A DNA stretch of 64,000 nucleotides from Clostridium_AD sp050717635. GTDB lineage: Bacteria; Bacillota; Clostridia; Clostridiales; Clostridiaceae. The DNA lies in NCBI RefSeq assembly GCF_050717635.1, contig NZ_JBOITO010000039.1, forward strand, positions 306,065-370,064. Reading direction: 5' to 3'. Of this stretch, positions 1 through 8,923 are shown one piece after another. Numbering within the stretch: the stretch's first letter is position 1; every line of letters begins with the position of its first letter. Below the pieces are notes generated by a model. It made no database searches. It was given only the letters and a program-made list of their open reading frames with translations, and had not been told where the DNA came from. Made by a program: the position numbers and the translations under genes.

Positions 1-1193
1 CTTATCCAGCCTAGGGCTCCAAGCAACGTTAAAGCAGCTCCCATAGTAAGTACCTCATACAAATGTGTAGACGTATCCGGAAGTGTACCACCTGTAACAG
101 TAGGTTTATCTCCTCTAGGCTGTTCAACTTTGTCACTACCATTAGCGCTTGGGGTCAATTGAATATCATCGTTAGTTATAGTCACGGTTTTGTTATCGCC
201 AGGGGCTAAAGTTATTTTCCCACTAGAATCACTACCACTGTAACTTGCACTATATCCTTCAATATTGTCTTCACTAATTACATAGTCTCCCGCAGCCAGC
301 GTATATGATTTTCCTGACTCATTACCAGGTGCTGGGCTTGCAACAACGTCATTACCTGCTTTCTTTATGTGCAAGTTAAAATCAGAAGCTACTTTTTTGC
401 CATCGTTATCATTAGTAACATGTTTAATTACTTTAAGTTTAGCTTGATCCTGTGTGGGCTCACAAAATCCATTTGTAATTTTATTATTGTCTAGTGTCAC
501 TGCGCCATTGCGTGCCAACAACTGTCCTTCTACCTCTGCACCAGTAGTCGCTGTGATGGACTCCAATGCGAAGATATGTCCCGCAAAAATAGAGTTTGTC
601 CCTAATGTAGCAGAACTACCAACCTTCCAAAAGGTCCGACAGAACCTAGCACCGTTAATAAGTTTAACTCTACTTCCTGATTCTGTGGTAAGCGTGGACC
701 CAGTTTTAAATACAAAGACAGCATTGGGATCACCCTTAGCGTCAAGCGTTAGAGTGCCTTTTATCCCGAAAGTTCCATCTTTTGAATCGTAAGTTCCAGG
801 TGTCAAGGTTTGACCACCAAGCTCAGTACCAATGGTTTCGTTGGTCTTTCTTCCAGCTGCATCATCGTATGCAGTTACCAAGTCATCCTTAGCCTTCATT
901 GCTTCATCATCAGCCACGTGTTTAACACCGCTCATTTTTATTTTATTATTCTCGGTAAACGCAGTACCAGGAGACAGTCCCACATCTCCCCCAACATTTC
1001 CACCAACACTTCCGTTGATTTCAGTGGGTCCAGTACTTGTGATTGCAGTTCCGGCTAAAATTGCAAAGCCAGAAGTTGTTCCAAGCTTTACTGTAGGCTG
1101 TGCTGCCATAACTATTGTAGGTTTTGCAATCATACCTACCATCAATATTGTTACTATTAACGATATAGATCTAATCTTATTAAATATTTTCAT
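1..1193 (-). CDS. Ice-binding-like surface protein (DUF3494), 3' end outside window
   Basis: The frame is open from the ATG at 1193 to the window edge (397 codons, no stop), so the gene is partial. Residues 1-31 are a signal peptide (basic start, hydrophobic core, AxA-type site). Residues about 33-243 match DUF3494 ice-binding/adhesin-like beta-solenoids (FWKVGSSATLGT, AVTLDNN and the closing NGFC). Residues about 250-343 resemble a prealbumin-like beta domain ending TITNDD. Near 371 is LPDTS followed by a hydrophobic stretch, resembling a sortase signal with Ser in place of the last Gly. GAGGTGG precedes the ATG. The family binds ice or acts as an adhesin outside the cell; which role applies here is inference. 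The domain type is typical of cold-adapted bacteria. The forward-strand open frames in this stretch are shadows. Confidence 0.88.
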   Translation of the reverse strand, partial: MKIFNKIRSISLIVTILMVGMIAKPTIVMAAQPTVKLGTTSGFAILAGTAITSTGPTEINGSVGGNVGGDVGLSPGTAFTENNKIKMSGVKHVADDEAMKAKDDLVTAYDDAAGRKTNETIGTELGGQTLTPGTYDSKDGTFGIKGTLTLDAKGDPNAVFVFKTGSTLTTESGSRVKLINGARFCRTFWKVGSSATLGTNSIFAGHIFALESITATTGAEVEGQLLARNGAVTLDNNKITNGFCEPTQDQAKLKVIKHVTNDNDGKKVASDFNLHIKKAGNDVVASPAPGNESGKSYTLAAGDYVISEDNIEGYSASYSGSDSSGKITLAPGDNKTVTITNDDIQLTPSANGSDKVEQPRGDKPTVTGGTLPDTSTHLYEVLTMGAALTLLGALGWI

Positions 1194-1429
1194 GAATTTA
1201 CATCCACCTCTCATTTGAATTTTCCTCTTAATTCCTTTAATAATAATAACAATTATAAAGAAATCTTTAACCATATTATATTTTTATAAAAATTTTAAAA
1301 TTAAACTTCTTAAAATATACTAATAATCTTCATAATAACTTATATTATACACCCATTTATGAAAAATTGCACGAATTGTTTAGTTTATTCCCCTTATTCC
1401 CTGCTAATACAAATTCCCGTAAAATGGGA

Positions 1430-1456
1430 AAGGAGCTAACTTAAAGTTAGCTCCTT
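1430..1456 (-). terminator. Terminator overlapping the GH20 stop codon
   Basis: Inverted repeat GGAGCTAACTT / AAGTTAGCTCC includes the last codons and stop of the GH20 gene and is followed on the minus strand by a T-rich stretch. It fits an intrinsic terminator that starts inside the coding sequence. Confidence 0.6.
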
Positions 1457-3331
1457 TACTATTAACAATGACTCATAATATCTTAAAGTATTTTCTAATC
1501 TATAAATACTTTTTTCAAGGCCCCCTAGTCTATTCCTTGCAAGCCATATCTCCTTATAATCTTTAATAAGTACCCTCATCTGGTCAATAGTACTGATGAT
1601 TATATCTTTATATACGGCTTTTTCAGATTCCCCTTTTATGTGTTTTTTTACAATACCTATATCTGCACTAATTTTTATAAGTTGAGCTGCACTTTTAAGT
1701 TCCTTATATAATAGCTCTGAATTCTCGCATCTAATATCAGAAAATTTAACGCTACTCATTAATTTATCAACATATTTTTTAATTTCAAACAATGTTTCAA
1801 TTTCTATCTTATCAACCCATTTATAATCATCATTATTAGAAAATAGAATCGAGAAAATATTTGTTCGATTAGATAAATATTCTTTTTCTATATTATAATA
1901 GTTTCCAAGATCCATAATAAATTTACCGCTTATATTATTATTATCGAGCGTTATGAATTTATCGATATAAGCAGCTATATTTACATTCTTATTTTTTTTC
2001 ACATTCCAACTAAGCGCAGCTCCATATATAAAACCTGGAAAACTGAAAGGTAAATATTGCCAATGACCATTGTCTCCCCAATCGGTAATAAGGAATCCTT
2101 CAGCTCCATATTTTTTACCATTTATTGCTGCGTTTAATAAACTACCTTTCATATTATCTGTACGACCTGAGATAGAATTCCAACTACTTGTACCAGGACA
2201 TACGTAAAATGGCACTTTATTTTCAAAATACCTTTTACAATTCGCTTCAAACGGGTGGTTTTTTTCATATCCCCACTCTAATGCAATCATATCCTTTGGT
2301 AGTTGTGGAATTAATTCAGGATGTTGAGTTATAATATCTCCCCACATCATCATTCTTTTATTATACTTCTTTGTAAGACCATAGATTTTCATAATATAAT
2401 TAAGATATATATTCCCAATCCCAATTTTGTCACTGAGCTCTTTACTTTTACCTCTACCCAGTTCAAAGGGTTCATCACATCCAACATTTAAAAGATTAGA
2501 TGTATAGTAGGGTATTAAGTCTCCGTATATTTTATCCACAAGTTCAATTGACATTGGATCTTCTGGATTAAGGGTACCTGATTTAGTACTATATCCATAT
2601 GCATCCAAACAACCTTCGGGTGATTCAGCTAAATGCTTAAAATCATCCTTTTCAAGCCAGCTTTCCATATGCCCAAAGCTATTTTGATTAGGTACGAGTT
2701 CTATAAATCTATCTTTGCAATAAGCATTAATTTCTAGAATCTCTTCACCTGTTACTGGGTTTTCATGCTTCCATAAATCAGGCATTGATTGATAAGCAAA
2801 AGCAAACCCTTCAATATAGAGTTGTATCTGATTTATTTTAAGATCAGCAAACACATCAATTAATCTAAACAGAGTTTTCATTTGCGGAATTTTGTTTCTA
2901 CTTATATCAAGCATTACACCTCTTACTTTAAAATCAGGCTTATCCTTAATTGTCATGCATGGTATATAACGTTTATATTGCTTTATAATTTGCTTTAACG
3001 TCATACTACCATAAAATGCTCCTGCTATAGTTCCATAATATATAACAATTCCGCCCCTATTTATTTCCAGTTTATACTCTTCATTTAAAAGATTATTATC
3101 TCTTATTATTGAAATTCCACTTTCTAAATAATTATCACTTCCAGTTAAGATATCAACAGAAATAGAAGTATACTCATATATTGCACTTTTTAACGCCTTA
3201 CTGGTTGTAAAAAGTTGCTGTTTATCCTTTTCCTCTATATATATATACGCTTCATTTGCTAATGTAAAAGCGCCCTCATAATTTGTAATTTGTTCAGGTA
3301 TTGGAACAATTAAAAGTTGTTTTCTAGCCAT
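1436..3331 (-). CDS. Family 20 glycoside hydrolase (beta-N-acetylhexosaminidase-like)
   Basis: About 631 residues. Residues 1-130 look like the GH20 N-terminal alpha/beta domain (LPxP-like IVPIPEQI, then IAGAFYGSMTLKQII). The TIM barrel follows with the family block KVRGVMLDISRNKIP near 138-152 and the catalytic Asp-Glu pair in NVGCDEPFELG near 287-295. The family cleaves terminal N-acetylhexosamine using substrate-assisted catalysis. No signal peptide is visible, so a cytoplasmic role, perhaps in cell-wall or glycan turnover, is likely. A GTG 9 bases upstream is in frame, but the ATG at 3331 has AGGGGTGG at good spacing and is preferred. It stands alone between terminators. Exact substrate is unknown. 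Confidence 0.85.
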   Translation of the reverse strand: MARKQLLIVPIPEQITNYEGAFTLANEAYIYIEEKDKQQLFTTSKALKSAIYEYTSISVDILTGSDNYLESGISIIRDNNLLNEEYKLEINRGGIVIYYGTIAGAFYGSMTLKQIIKQYKRYIPCMTIKDKPDFKVRGVMLDISRNKIPQMKTLFRLIDVFADLKINQIQLYIEGFAFAYQSMPDLWKHENPVTGEEILEINAYCKDRFIELVPNQNSFGHMESWLEKDDFKHLAESPEGCLDAYGYSTKSGTLNPEDPMSIELVDKIYGDLIPYYTSNLLNVGCDEPFELGRGKSKELSDKIGIGNIYLNYIMKIYGLTKKYNKRMMMWGDIITQHPELIPQLPKDMIALEWGYEKNHPFEANCKRYFENKVPFYVCPGTSSWNSISGRTDNMKGSLLNAAINGKKYGAEGFLITDWGDNGHWQYLPFSFPGFIYGAALSWNVKKNKNVNIAAYIDKFITLDNNNISGKFIMDLGNYYNIEKEYLSNRTNIFSILFSNNDDYKWVDKIEIETLFEIKKYVDKLMSSVKFSDIRCENSELLYKELKSAAQLIKISADIGIVKKHIKGESEKAVYKDIIISTIDQMRVLIKDYKEIWLARNRLGGLEKSIYRLENTLRYYESLLIVKELTLS

Positions 3332-3393
3332 TTCTACCACCCCTTTTGTGTATTTTATGAATAATAAGAATAATTTGTCAATTGCACATAAAA

Positions 3394-3440
3394 ATACCCT
3401 GTAAAGTAGGCTTTTTTTAAATTGCTACTCTATAGGGTAT
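3394..3440 (-). terminator. Terminator after the MNT-HEPN pair, probably bidirectional
   Basis: Arms ATACCCT...AGTAG and CTACT...AGGGTAT form a stem of about 16 pairs with mismatches around a T-rich loop. T-rich sequence lies on both sides. It lies downstream of the HEPN gene on the minus strand. Confidence 0.6.
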
Positions 3441-3509
3441 CTTTTATTACTTTCATTTTATCACAATTATGCCAATATATCAATTTAAGGGTAGTACTTC
3501 TATAAGCAA

Positions 3510-3893
3510 CTAACTCTGCATTATCATAATTTGATTAAGCCATTCAAATGTCGCATTATAAATAATTAGAATATCTTCTTTAGATTCTCTAAAGTTAACG
3601 TTATATCTTGGCTCTGATACCCATCTAATAATTTCAAATTTCCTTTCAATTATTAAATTAGGCACCTCCGTCCCTTGAGGAAGGCACGAGATTAAATAAC
3701 TTATATTATGCGTCTTATATTTCCTATCAGTCAAATCATTTCCATTAAGTTCTAAAAGTGCTTTGATTATTTTTTCAATTGCTTGATTTACATGATAAGC
3801 CGCATAATTAATTTCTACTTCATCTGTGCAATTAGTAAGACCAAAATTAGCAAACTTTAAATCACTCTTAGCTAGATGCAGATAATTGCTCAT
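3510..3893 (-). CDS. HEPN-domain protein (toxin partner of MNT)
   Basis: 127 residues, helical, HEPN family (PF05168-like). The RNase-type motif R-x4-H is present as R57-KYKT-H62. The N-terminal helix pattern AAYHVNQAIEKIIKALL is typical of the family. HEPN proteins of MNT-HEPN pairs are toxins, often RNases, that the partner nucleotidyltransferase neutralises by direct AMPylation or binding. The gene starts inside the 3' end of the MNT gene (26-base overlap, AAGGGG ribosome site), so translation is probably coupled. The H is followed by NIS-Y rather than the HxY seen in the best-studied HepT toxins, so the modification site may differ. Function as a toxin is inference from family and context. 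Confidence 0.8.
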   Translation of the reverse strand: MSNYLHLAKSDLKFANFGLTNCTDEVEINYAAYHVNQAIEKIIKALLELNGNDLTDRKYKTHNISYLISCLPQGTEVPNLIIERKFEIIRWVSEPRYNVNFRESKEDILIIYNATFEWLNQIMIMQS

Positions 3894-4296
3894 ATACTTT
3901 TACCCCTTTCTCCCAAGCATTCTTATAAAAATTGTTGTTTTCCATATCAGTTAAAAATACTTGTTTATTATATCCGAACAAATCAACTTCTCCAAATTGA
4001 TATAAATCCACAGTAGGATAAAACTCAGAAAAATCTCCTAAAACGATTATATCAATGTCACTAAAGCTACTACAAAAAAGCGTTGTAGCACTACCAAACA
4101 CTATAATATCAGTTATATACTTACCAACATTATCTTTTAATAACAAATTAACAATTTCATAGACTTTCCTTTGTTTAACTGGATGTATACGTTCATAATT
4201 ATTCCTTCCAATAAAATTATTAAATTTATGGACGGTATTATTACTTGTATTAAAAATATTATCTAATGTATAAAAATCTTTTAAACATTCTATCAT
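3868..4296 (-). CDS. Minimal nucleotidyltransferase (MNT antitoxin)
   Basis: 142 residues. The pol-beta nucleotidyltransferase signature G-S-x10-D-x-D is complete (G68-S69 ... D80-I-D82), and a third acidic residue lies in EVDLF near 105. Such enzymes transfer AMP to a partner protein. About 65 residues precede the motif, more than in the shortest MNTs. It is the first gene of a two-gene operon with the HEPN gene, and the two overlap. A promoter with a palindrome in its spacer lies upstream (4333-4361). Family and pairing are clear; the antitoxin role is inferred from known type VII systems. Confidence 0.8.
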   Translation of the reverse strand: MIECLKDFYTLDNIFNTSNNTVHKFNNFIGRNNYERIHPVKQRKVYEIVNLLLKDNVGKYITDIIVFGSATTLFCSSFSDIDIIVLGDFSEFYPTVDLYQFGEVDLFGYNKQVFLTDMENNNFYKNAWEKGVKVYEQLSASS

Positions 4297-4332
4297 AATA
4301 TTTCACCTTCTTATTGTTTGTATTTTATATAT

Positions 4333-4361
4333 ATTGTATCACTCCATATTTGGAGTGTAAA
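4333..4361 (-). promoter_or_regulatory. Promoter with palindromic operator for the MNT-HEPN pair
   Basis: On the minus strand TTTACA (4356-4361) and TACAAT (4333-4338) are separated by exactly 17 bases. The inverted repeat CACTCCA-TATT-TGGAGTG (4340-4357) fills the spacer and touches the -35. A repressor bound there would block polymerase. Site is seen; its regulator is unknown. Confidence 0.65.
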
Positions 4362-4389
4362 CATTAATTGCTATTAGGTAAAATAACAA

Positions 4390-5352
4390 CTACTTAAAAT
4401 AATAACTTGAAACCACCAGTAGAGTCATAACAACAAAATATATAGCTAGTGGTATAAATTGCTTTTTACTAATATATACATCTTCCTCTTTAACTAATTC
4501 TAAACCTTCCTTTTCCTCTTTAATTTCTTTAAGTTTCATTAGGCTTAAAAATAATATAGTCCCACCAGCTAGAAAAAGTACAAACGAAGCAACTAGTGTT
4601 GTTGTAAGTCCTATATTAGCTGCATCAGCTTTAGCCTTTTCCTTTACTGGATCTAGGCCCCCTTTTTCCATAAGTTTTGTATATGCCATTGCTACTTTGC
4701 TTAAACTAAAGGATATTGCATTATTTACTCCATGAAGTAACATACTTCCTAATATGGAACCTGTATATTCACGTATCTTTAATAAAACAAGCCCTAAAAA
4801 CATTACATATATAATTTGCATTACGTTGCCATGAAAACTTGCAAATATTGCGGTTATTATAAAATACTTTAATTTTATATTCATTCCTTCGTAAGCATCT
4901 AAGAAAACTCCCCTGAAAAATATCTCTTCAAAAAATGCTGGAATCAAAACTACCACTACGAGTCCTACCAGTGTTGAGCTATTGCTTAGCAAATCTGTTA
5001 TTACCTTACTATCCTCTGCTACAACTTTGAATAACTTCATACTTATCATATTAATACCAATTGCAAAAATATATGTACCAACTGTTGCAAACAAAATTGT
5101 AATAACTTGCTTTAGAGAAATTTTCTTAATAACCATTACATTTTTAAAACTTCTTTTTGTAATCTTACAATATAATAAAGAAATTCCCCCAAGGGCTAAA
5201 ATACTCGCAGCACCAGAAATGATTAGTGAAGTGTTTCCGTCTATCTCACCATTTAGTCCAAATATTACACTTGCCATAATAGGTATTAAAATAAATAATG
5301 ATAAGGCTGCTAGAAGTAAAATATTAGCTAATATTATTTTTTTATTTTTCAT
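4390..5352 (-). CDS. CPBP-family intramembrane metalloprotease (CAAX/Abi type)
   Basis: 320 residues with about eight hydrophobic segments. All three family motifs are intact: EExxxR (E142-E143-IFF-R147), FxxxH ending at H174, and HxxxN (H207-GVN-N211). These form the intramembrane glutamic/metal site of Rce1/CPBP proteases. The family processes prenylated proteins in eukaryotes; in Firmicutes members serve bacteriocin immunity, SpdC-like surface control or unknown roles. The C-terminus carries a charged cytoplasmic stretch (KEIKEEKEGLELVKEED) between two membrane segments. It ends 16 bases after the LacI-type gene upstream and may be co-transcribed with it. Substrate unknown. Confidence 0.85.
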   Translation of the reverse strand: MKNKKIILANILLLAALSLFILIPIMASVIFGLNGEIDGNTSLIISGAASILALGGISLLYCKITKRSFKNVMVIKKISLKQVITILFATVGTYIFAIGINMISMKLFKVVAEDSKVITDLLSNSSTLVGLVVVVLIPAFFEEIFFRGVFLDAYEGMNIKLKYFIITAIFASFHGNVMQIIYVMFLGLVLLKIREYTGSILGSMLLHGVNNAISFSLSKVAMAYTKLMEKGGLDPVKEKAKADAANIGLTTTLVASFVLFLAGGTILFLSLMKLKEIKEEKEGLELVKEEDVYISKKQFIPLAIYFVVMTLLVVSSYYFK

Positions 5353-5367
5353 AAATTCGCTCCTTCT

Positions 5368-6387
5368 TCATCTTTGAATACAGCTTTCTCTAATTTTTAA
5401 TTTTGTTTGGATTACAACTTTTTTACAGATATCTCTTCCATTTTTAATTCTTTCAAGAAATAAATTCACAGCTGATTCCCCCATTAATTTCGTGAATATT
5501 TTTATGGTACTTAATGGTGGTGACATATATTTAGCTATAGATATATCATTAAACGAAATGATACTTATGTCCCTTGGAATTCGTAGTCCAGCCTCACTTA
5601 TTGCCTTATATGCACCCATTGCCATAGAATCACTCTGTATGAAAAATGCAGCTGGAACCTTTTTTTTTGCCAAAGCCTCTTTCATTAACATATATCCGTC
5701 AGCATTCGTACTGTATCTATCATAGTGATTTAATTTCTTTAACATTATATAATCAAGGTCTATTCTTCCAATTTTACCCATATAGTCACGATATGCTTGT
5801 TCTCTAGAATCTAGTGCCATTTTCGGATCGCTATGAAGCTGTCCACCCAAATAGCCTATTTCTTTATGACCTATAGACGTCAAATATTCTAATGCATTCA
5901 CTACCGCTTTTTCAAAATCTGATACCACGCAATCATAAAGATCTTCATCTGGAGAGGAATCCACAAAAATGATTATATTGCAATAAACTTCTAGTAGTTT
6001 AATTTCCTCTTTTCTAAAATTCCCTACAGCAATAATTCCACTTAAATCCTCTGGAAAATTATATTGTACATCTTGACCAATTCTGATTCTTATATATTGT
6101 ATTTGTTCTTCATAACAACGTCTTTCGATTCCATTACGTATGGATAAAAAATATGGATCCTCCAATTGTTGCTTGTCTGTTAATTTATCTACAATTGCTA
6201 TTTTAATAAAATCTTGCTTTTTATTCTTTCTTTCTCTAAGTGTTACATAATCTAGTTCTTCTGCAATTTCCAAAATTATTTTTTTCGTACTGTCTGGTAC
6301 ATTTAGAGTTTCATCATAATTTAAAACTCTAGAAACAGTAGCTATAGAAAATCCTACTCGATCTGAAATATCTTTTATGGTTGCCAT
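5368..6387 (-). CDS. LacI-family transcriptional regulator
   Basis: 339 residues from the ATG at 6387. Residues 1-45 are the LacI HTH (ATIKDISDRVGFSIATVSRVLN), followed by a hinge and a periplasmic-binding-like sensor domain (VSDFEKAVVNALEYLTSIGHKEIGYLGG; AAFFIQSDSMAMGAYKAI; ISIISFNDISIAKYMSPPLSTI). The pattern resembles the EbgR/MsmR galactoside group, so a galactoside or similar effector is possible. An upstream in-frame GTG is rejected because GGAGGAAG, the ribosome site, lies between it and the ATG. Neighbours are CPBP protease (downstream) and a small membrane protein (upstream); target genes are not evident but may include the GH20 or dehydrogenase genes nearby. Confidence 0.9.
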   Translation of the reverse strand: MATIKDISDRVGFSIATVSRVLNYDETLNVPDSTKKIILEIAEELDYVTLRERKNKKQDFIKIAIVDKLTDKQQLEDPYFLSIRNGIERRCYEEQIQYIRIRIGQDVQYNFPEDLSGIIAVGNFRKEEIKLLEVYCNIIIFVDSSPDEDLYDCVVSDFEKAVVNALEYLTSIGHKEIGYLGGQLHSDPKMALDSREQAYRDYMGKIGRIDLDYIMLKKLNHYDRYSTNADGYMLMKEALAKKKVPAAFFIQSDSMAMGAYKAISEAGLRIPRDISIISFNDISIAKYMSPPLSTIKIFTKLMGESAVNLFLERIKNGRDICKKVVIQTKLKIRESCIQR

Positions 6388-6419
6388 AGGTACTTCCTCC
6401 ACTATTTAAATTTTAAAAA

Positions 6420-6911
6420 TTATTTTTTTACTACTCTCGGATTAGATCTATAACAAAGATTTAAAAACTTTTCATCCGGCATAAACATTAGTTGCATTTT
6501 ATTGTTTCCCTCTGTAATCATTGCAATATATACTCTTGCCTCTGAAGTATTCGAATAACACTTTACTATAGACTCAGGTTTGTTAGAAAAATCTTTCACA
6601 TAATCACTATCCTCTAATGCGAGTAGTGCCACTTCTCTTATATTAAAGGTAACTATTTTACTTCTTTTTTTCATTTCTACTATCTTATCTATTTGGATTT
6701 CTCCAGTTATAAATCGGTACTCATACTCTACATATAATTTTTTCTTATAAAAAAAGCATGTCACGGCCGCTACTATTAATATTATTGATATAATATAATT
6801 TACTGTAATGCTTGCTAGAGCAATAAATCCAAATGCATATGTTGCCACCTGTACAGTTTTATAAAAGCCTGTTTTATCAGCTTTTACTAGCTGTTCATAT
6901 AAATGATCCAT
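6420..6911 (-). CDS. Small membrane protein of unknown function (DUF6106-like)
   Basis: 163 residues. A short N-terminal helix (MDHLYEQLVKADKT) precedes two close hydrophobic segments (about 23-60), then a cytoplasmic alpha/beta part with conserved-looking YEYRFITGEIQIDKI and MKKRSKIVTFNI. It resembles the clostridial DUF6106 family from memory; no biochemical role is known. It lies between the AraC and LacI regulators with 18- to 32-base gaps, all minus, so co-transcription is likely. Assigned with moderate confidence as a real gene: start next to GGGGGAAATAAA, normal codon use, no competing frame. Confidence 0.65.
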   Translation of the reverse strand: MDHLYEQLVKADKTGFYKTVQVATYAFGFIALASITVNYIISIILIVAAVTCFFYKKKLYVEYEYRFITGEIQIDKIVEMKKRSKIVTFNIREVALLALEDSDYVKDFSNKPESIVKCYSNTSEARVYIAMITEGNNKMQLMFMPDEKFLNLCYRSNPRVVKK

Positions 6912-6929
6912 TTTATTTCCCCCTATAAA

Positions 6930-7778
6930 CTATTTTATGGATTTTTTGTATTCCATTGGAGTACATCCCTTTAAACATTTAAATACTCTGTTAAAGGTTT
7001 GGATACTATTGAAACCAGACTTATAAGCAACCTCTAAAATTGAGCTCTTATCATAGTAAAGAAACCACTCTGCCTTTGTTATTTTAAAATTATTAAAATA
7101 ATCTAAAAAAGTCACCCCAGCGTTCTCCTTAAAGAACCTAGAAAAGTGGTACTTACTAAAACCTGCAACCTTTGAAATCTCTTCTAAATCAATACCTGCT
7201 TGATAATTTTCTTCAACATATTCAAATACTTTCGAAAGTCTATTAAGTTTCTCCATTTGGCGACTCTCTGATTCTTCACAATATATACCTTTAGGCATAT
7301 AACGGAGTAATATTCCAGCTAAATCATATAATCTTCCTTTTAAAAAAAGCTTGTATCCTTCTTTCGCTTCACTATGTTCCTTAATTAATCCTTGTATCTG
7401 TTTCTCCATTAGTGAATGTATTTGTGTTCCTGGGGTAAGATGCATAGATTTATTGAAAGTTGGCCTAATATTCTTAGTATCCTCATCCCCATATAGAAAA
7501 GTATCATAAACGGACATTCTAAATTGTATTACCGCTCTTGTACTAAGTCCCCTCTCCTCAAAAAAACAATGTACAGAACCTGCTCCTATAAAGAGTATAT
7601 CTCCCTTGTTTAAATTATATATTTCATTGTTAATAGCTACTTTAACAAGGCCCTCTACTAGATATATAATCTCAATATCTTCATGAAAATGGTGAGAAGT
7701 ACTTGAATACCCCTCATTTAAAAATAGTCTAAAAGGAAAATCCGGTTCTAACACTGTTTTTTCAAGGCTACCCTGCAT
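6930..7778 (-). CDS. AraC-family regulator with cupin sensor
   Basis: 282 residues. Residues about 20-95 form an AraC-type cupin sensor (FHEDIEIIYLVEGLVKVAINNEIY, then GDILFIGAGSVHCF). Residues about 180-282 hold the two HTH motifs (IDLEEISKVAGFSKYHFSRFFKENAG and SILEVAYKSGFNSIQTFNRVFKCLKGCTPMEYKK). Such proteins usually activate carbohydrate genes on sugar binding. It follows the dehydrogenase/isomerase operon after a terminator at 7825-7863, and is the natural candidate to control it. Ligand is unknown. The start has GGGGG about 8 bases upstream. Confidence 0.88.
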   Translation of the reverse strand: MQGSLEKTVLEPDFPFRLFLNEGYSSTSHHFHEDIEIIYLVEGLVKVAINNEIYNLNKGDILFIGAGSVHCFFEERGLSTRAVIQFRMSVYDTFLYGDEDTKNIRPTFNKSMHLTPGTQIHSLMEKQIQGLIKEHSEAKEGYKLFLKGRLYDLAGILLRYMPKGIYCEESESRQMEKLNRLSKVFEYVEENYQAGIDLEEISKVAGFSKYHFSRFFKENAGVTFLDYFNNFKITKAEWFLYYDKSSILEVAYKSGFNSIQTFNRVFKCLKGCTPMEYKKSIK

Positions 7779-7824
7779 TATATCCCCCCATTACCTTGTA
7801 TTTTCTATAAAACTGCCTACAACC

Positions 7825-7863
7825 AAATAAGGTATACAAGCATTTACTCGTATACCTTATTTA
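7825..7863 (-). terminator. Terminator of the dehydrogenase/isomerase operon
   Basis: Perfect arms AAATAAGGTATAC / GTATACCTTATTT around a 13-base loop, with T-rich flank, 10 bases after the last stop of the operon. Confidence 0.7.
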
Positions 7864-7872
7864 ATATTTCTG

Positions 7873-8901
7873 CTATAACTCTATTTTAACTCTTTTTGTT
7901 CCAGATTCATAGATGCCACATATCATTTTTTGAGTTTTTATAGCTTCTTCCCCATTTATATCTGGCGAAAGACCAGCACTAATTGAAGAATAATAATTTT
8001 TTATTTGTTTTGTATGACTTACGCCCCAATAACCCTTAACACCATCTCCATAGTTAAATGTCTCTGAAGTATTGGTATCCGCGATGAACTCTCTTCCATC
8101 ATTAAGTTTTACATGAGCCCTATCTCCTACCATAGTTGCAATTCCTTTTTCGCAGTGAAGCTCAATTTCTACTGGCGAATCATAGGTATAGTAGTTTATA
8201 GCATGAAAAGCCGTAACTACTCCATTCTTGTATTTTATAACTCCTTCTGCAGAGTCTTCTACCTCTATTATTTCATGAGCTCTGTTGCTTATATTTGCAT
8301 CAATATATTCTATATCACTATCAACAAACCACCTCATTAAATCCATTGTATGAATAGCTTGATCAATTATAACTCCGCCACCCTCCATGTCCCAAGTACC
8401 CTTCCAATCACTTTGGCTATAATATTCATCAGACCTATTCCAAGTAACCTGAAGTTTACCGGCTAGTATTTTTCCAAGTTCTCCAGATTCCAGAGTGTTT
8501 TTTATGAGCCTAGATCCTGGATTATATCTATTTTGAAATATAACGCCAAGAGTAACATTGTTGTCTTTAGCTGCCTTTATCATAGATTCTGCATCGCAGA
8601 GTTTAATTGACATTGGCTTTTCAGTTAGTACATGTTTGCCGTGATTTGAAGCATATATTGAAGCCTGCGCATGTAAATAATGAGGAAGACATATATGTAC
8701 TACATCTATTTCTTCTTTTGATAGCATCTCTTTATAATCAGTATAATAGTTACAATCATATTGCTTTGCTTTATCCATGGCTCTTGCTTTTTTAACATCA
8801 CAAACTGCAACAATTTTTGTGTTTTCTATTTCCTTTATTGATCCTGCATGCATTGGAAATATATTTCCACATCCAATAATAGCCACTTTAAATATTTTCA
8901 T
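7873..8901 (-). CDS. Gfo/Idh/MocA-family NAD(P)-dependent oxidoreductase
   Basis: 342 residues from the ATG at 8901 (AGGAG 9 bases upstream; an earlier in-frame ATG sits right on the ribosome site). The N-terminal Rossmann fold starts KVAIIGCGNIF and continues VAVCDV; the family lysine lies in HVLTEKPMSI near 95. The C-terminal alpha/beta domain carries GGGVIIDQAIHTMDLMRWF. Members oxidise or reduce sugars, inositols or related polyols. It is the last gene of a three-gene operon with a TIM-barrel isomerase and a second Gfo/Idh/MocA protein, a combination usual in inositol or keto-sugar catabolism. Substrate cannot be read from sequence. Confidence 0.88.
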   Translation of the reverse strand: MKIFKVAIIGCGNIFPMHAGSIKEIENTKIVAVCDVKKARAMDKAKQYDCNYYTDYKEMLSKEEIDVVHICLPHYLHAQASIYASNHGKHVLTEKPMSIKLCDAESMIKAAKDNNVTLGVIFQNRYNPGSRLIKNTLESGELGKILAGKLQVTWNRSDEYYSQSDWKGTWDMEGGGVIIDQAIHTMDLMRWFVDSDIEYIDANISNRAHEIIEVEDSAEGVIKYKNGVVTAFHAINYYTYDSPVEIELHCEKGIATMVGDRAHVKLNDGREFIADTNTSETFNYGDGVKGYWGVSHTKQIKNYYSSISAGLSPDINGEEAIKTQKMICGIYESGTKRVKIEL

Positions 8902-8923
8902 TTTTCCCATCTCCTAAATAGTG

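Noticed and set aside
454..1218. Three forward-strand open frames near the left edge
   Set aside because: They are antisense shadows of the ice-binding-like gene, whose open frame, signal peptide, family motifs and ribosome site are all on the minus strand.
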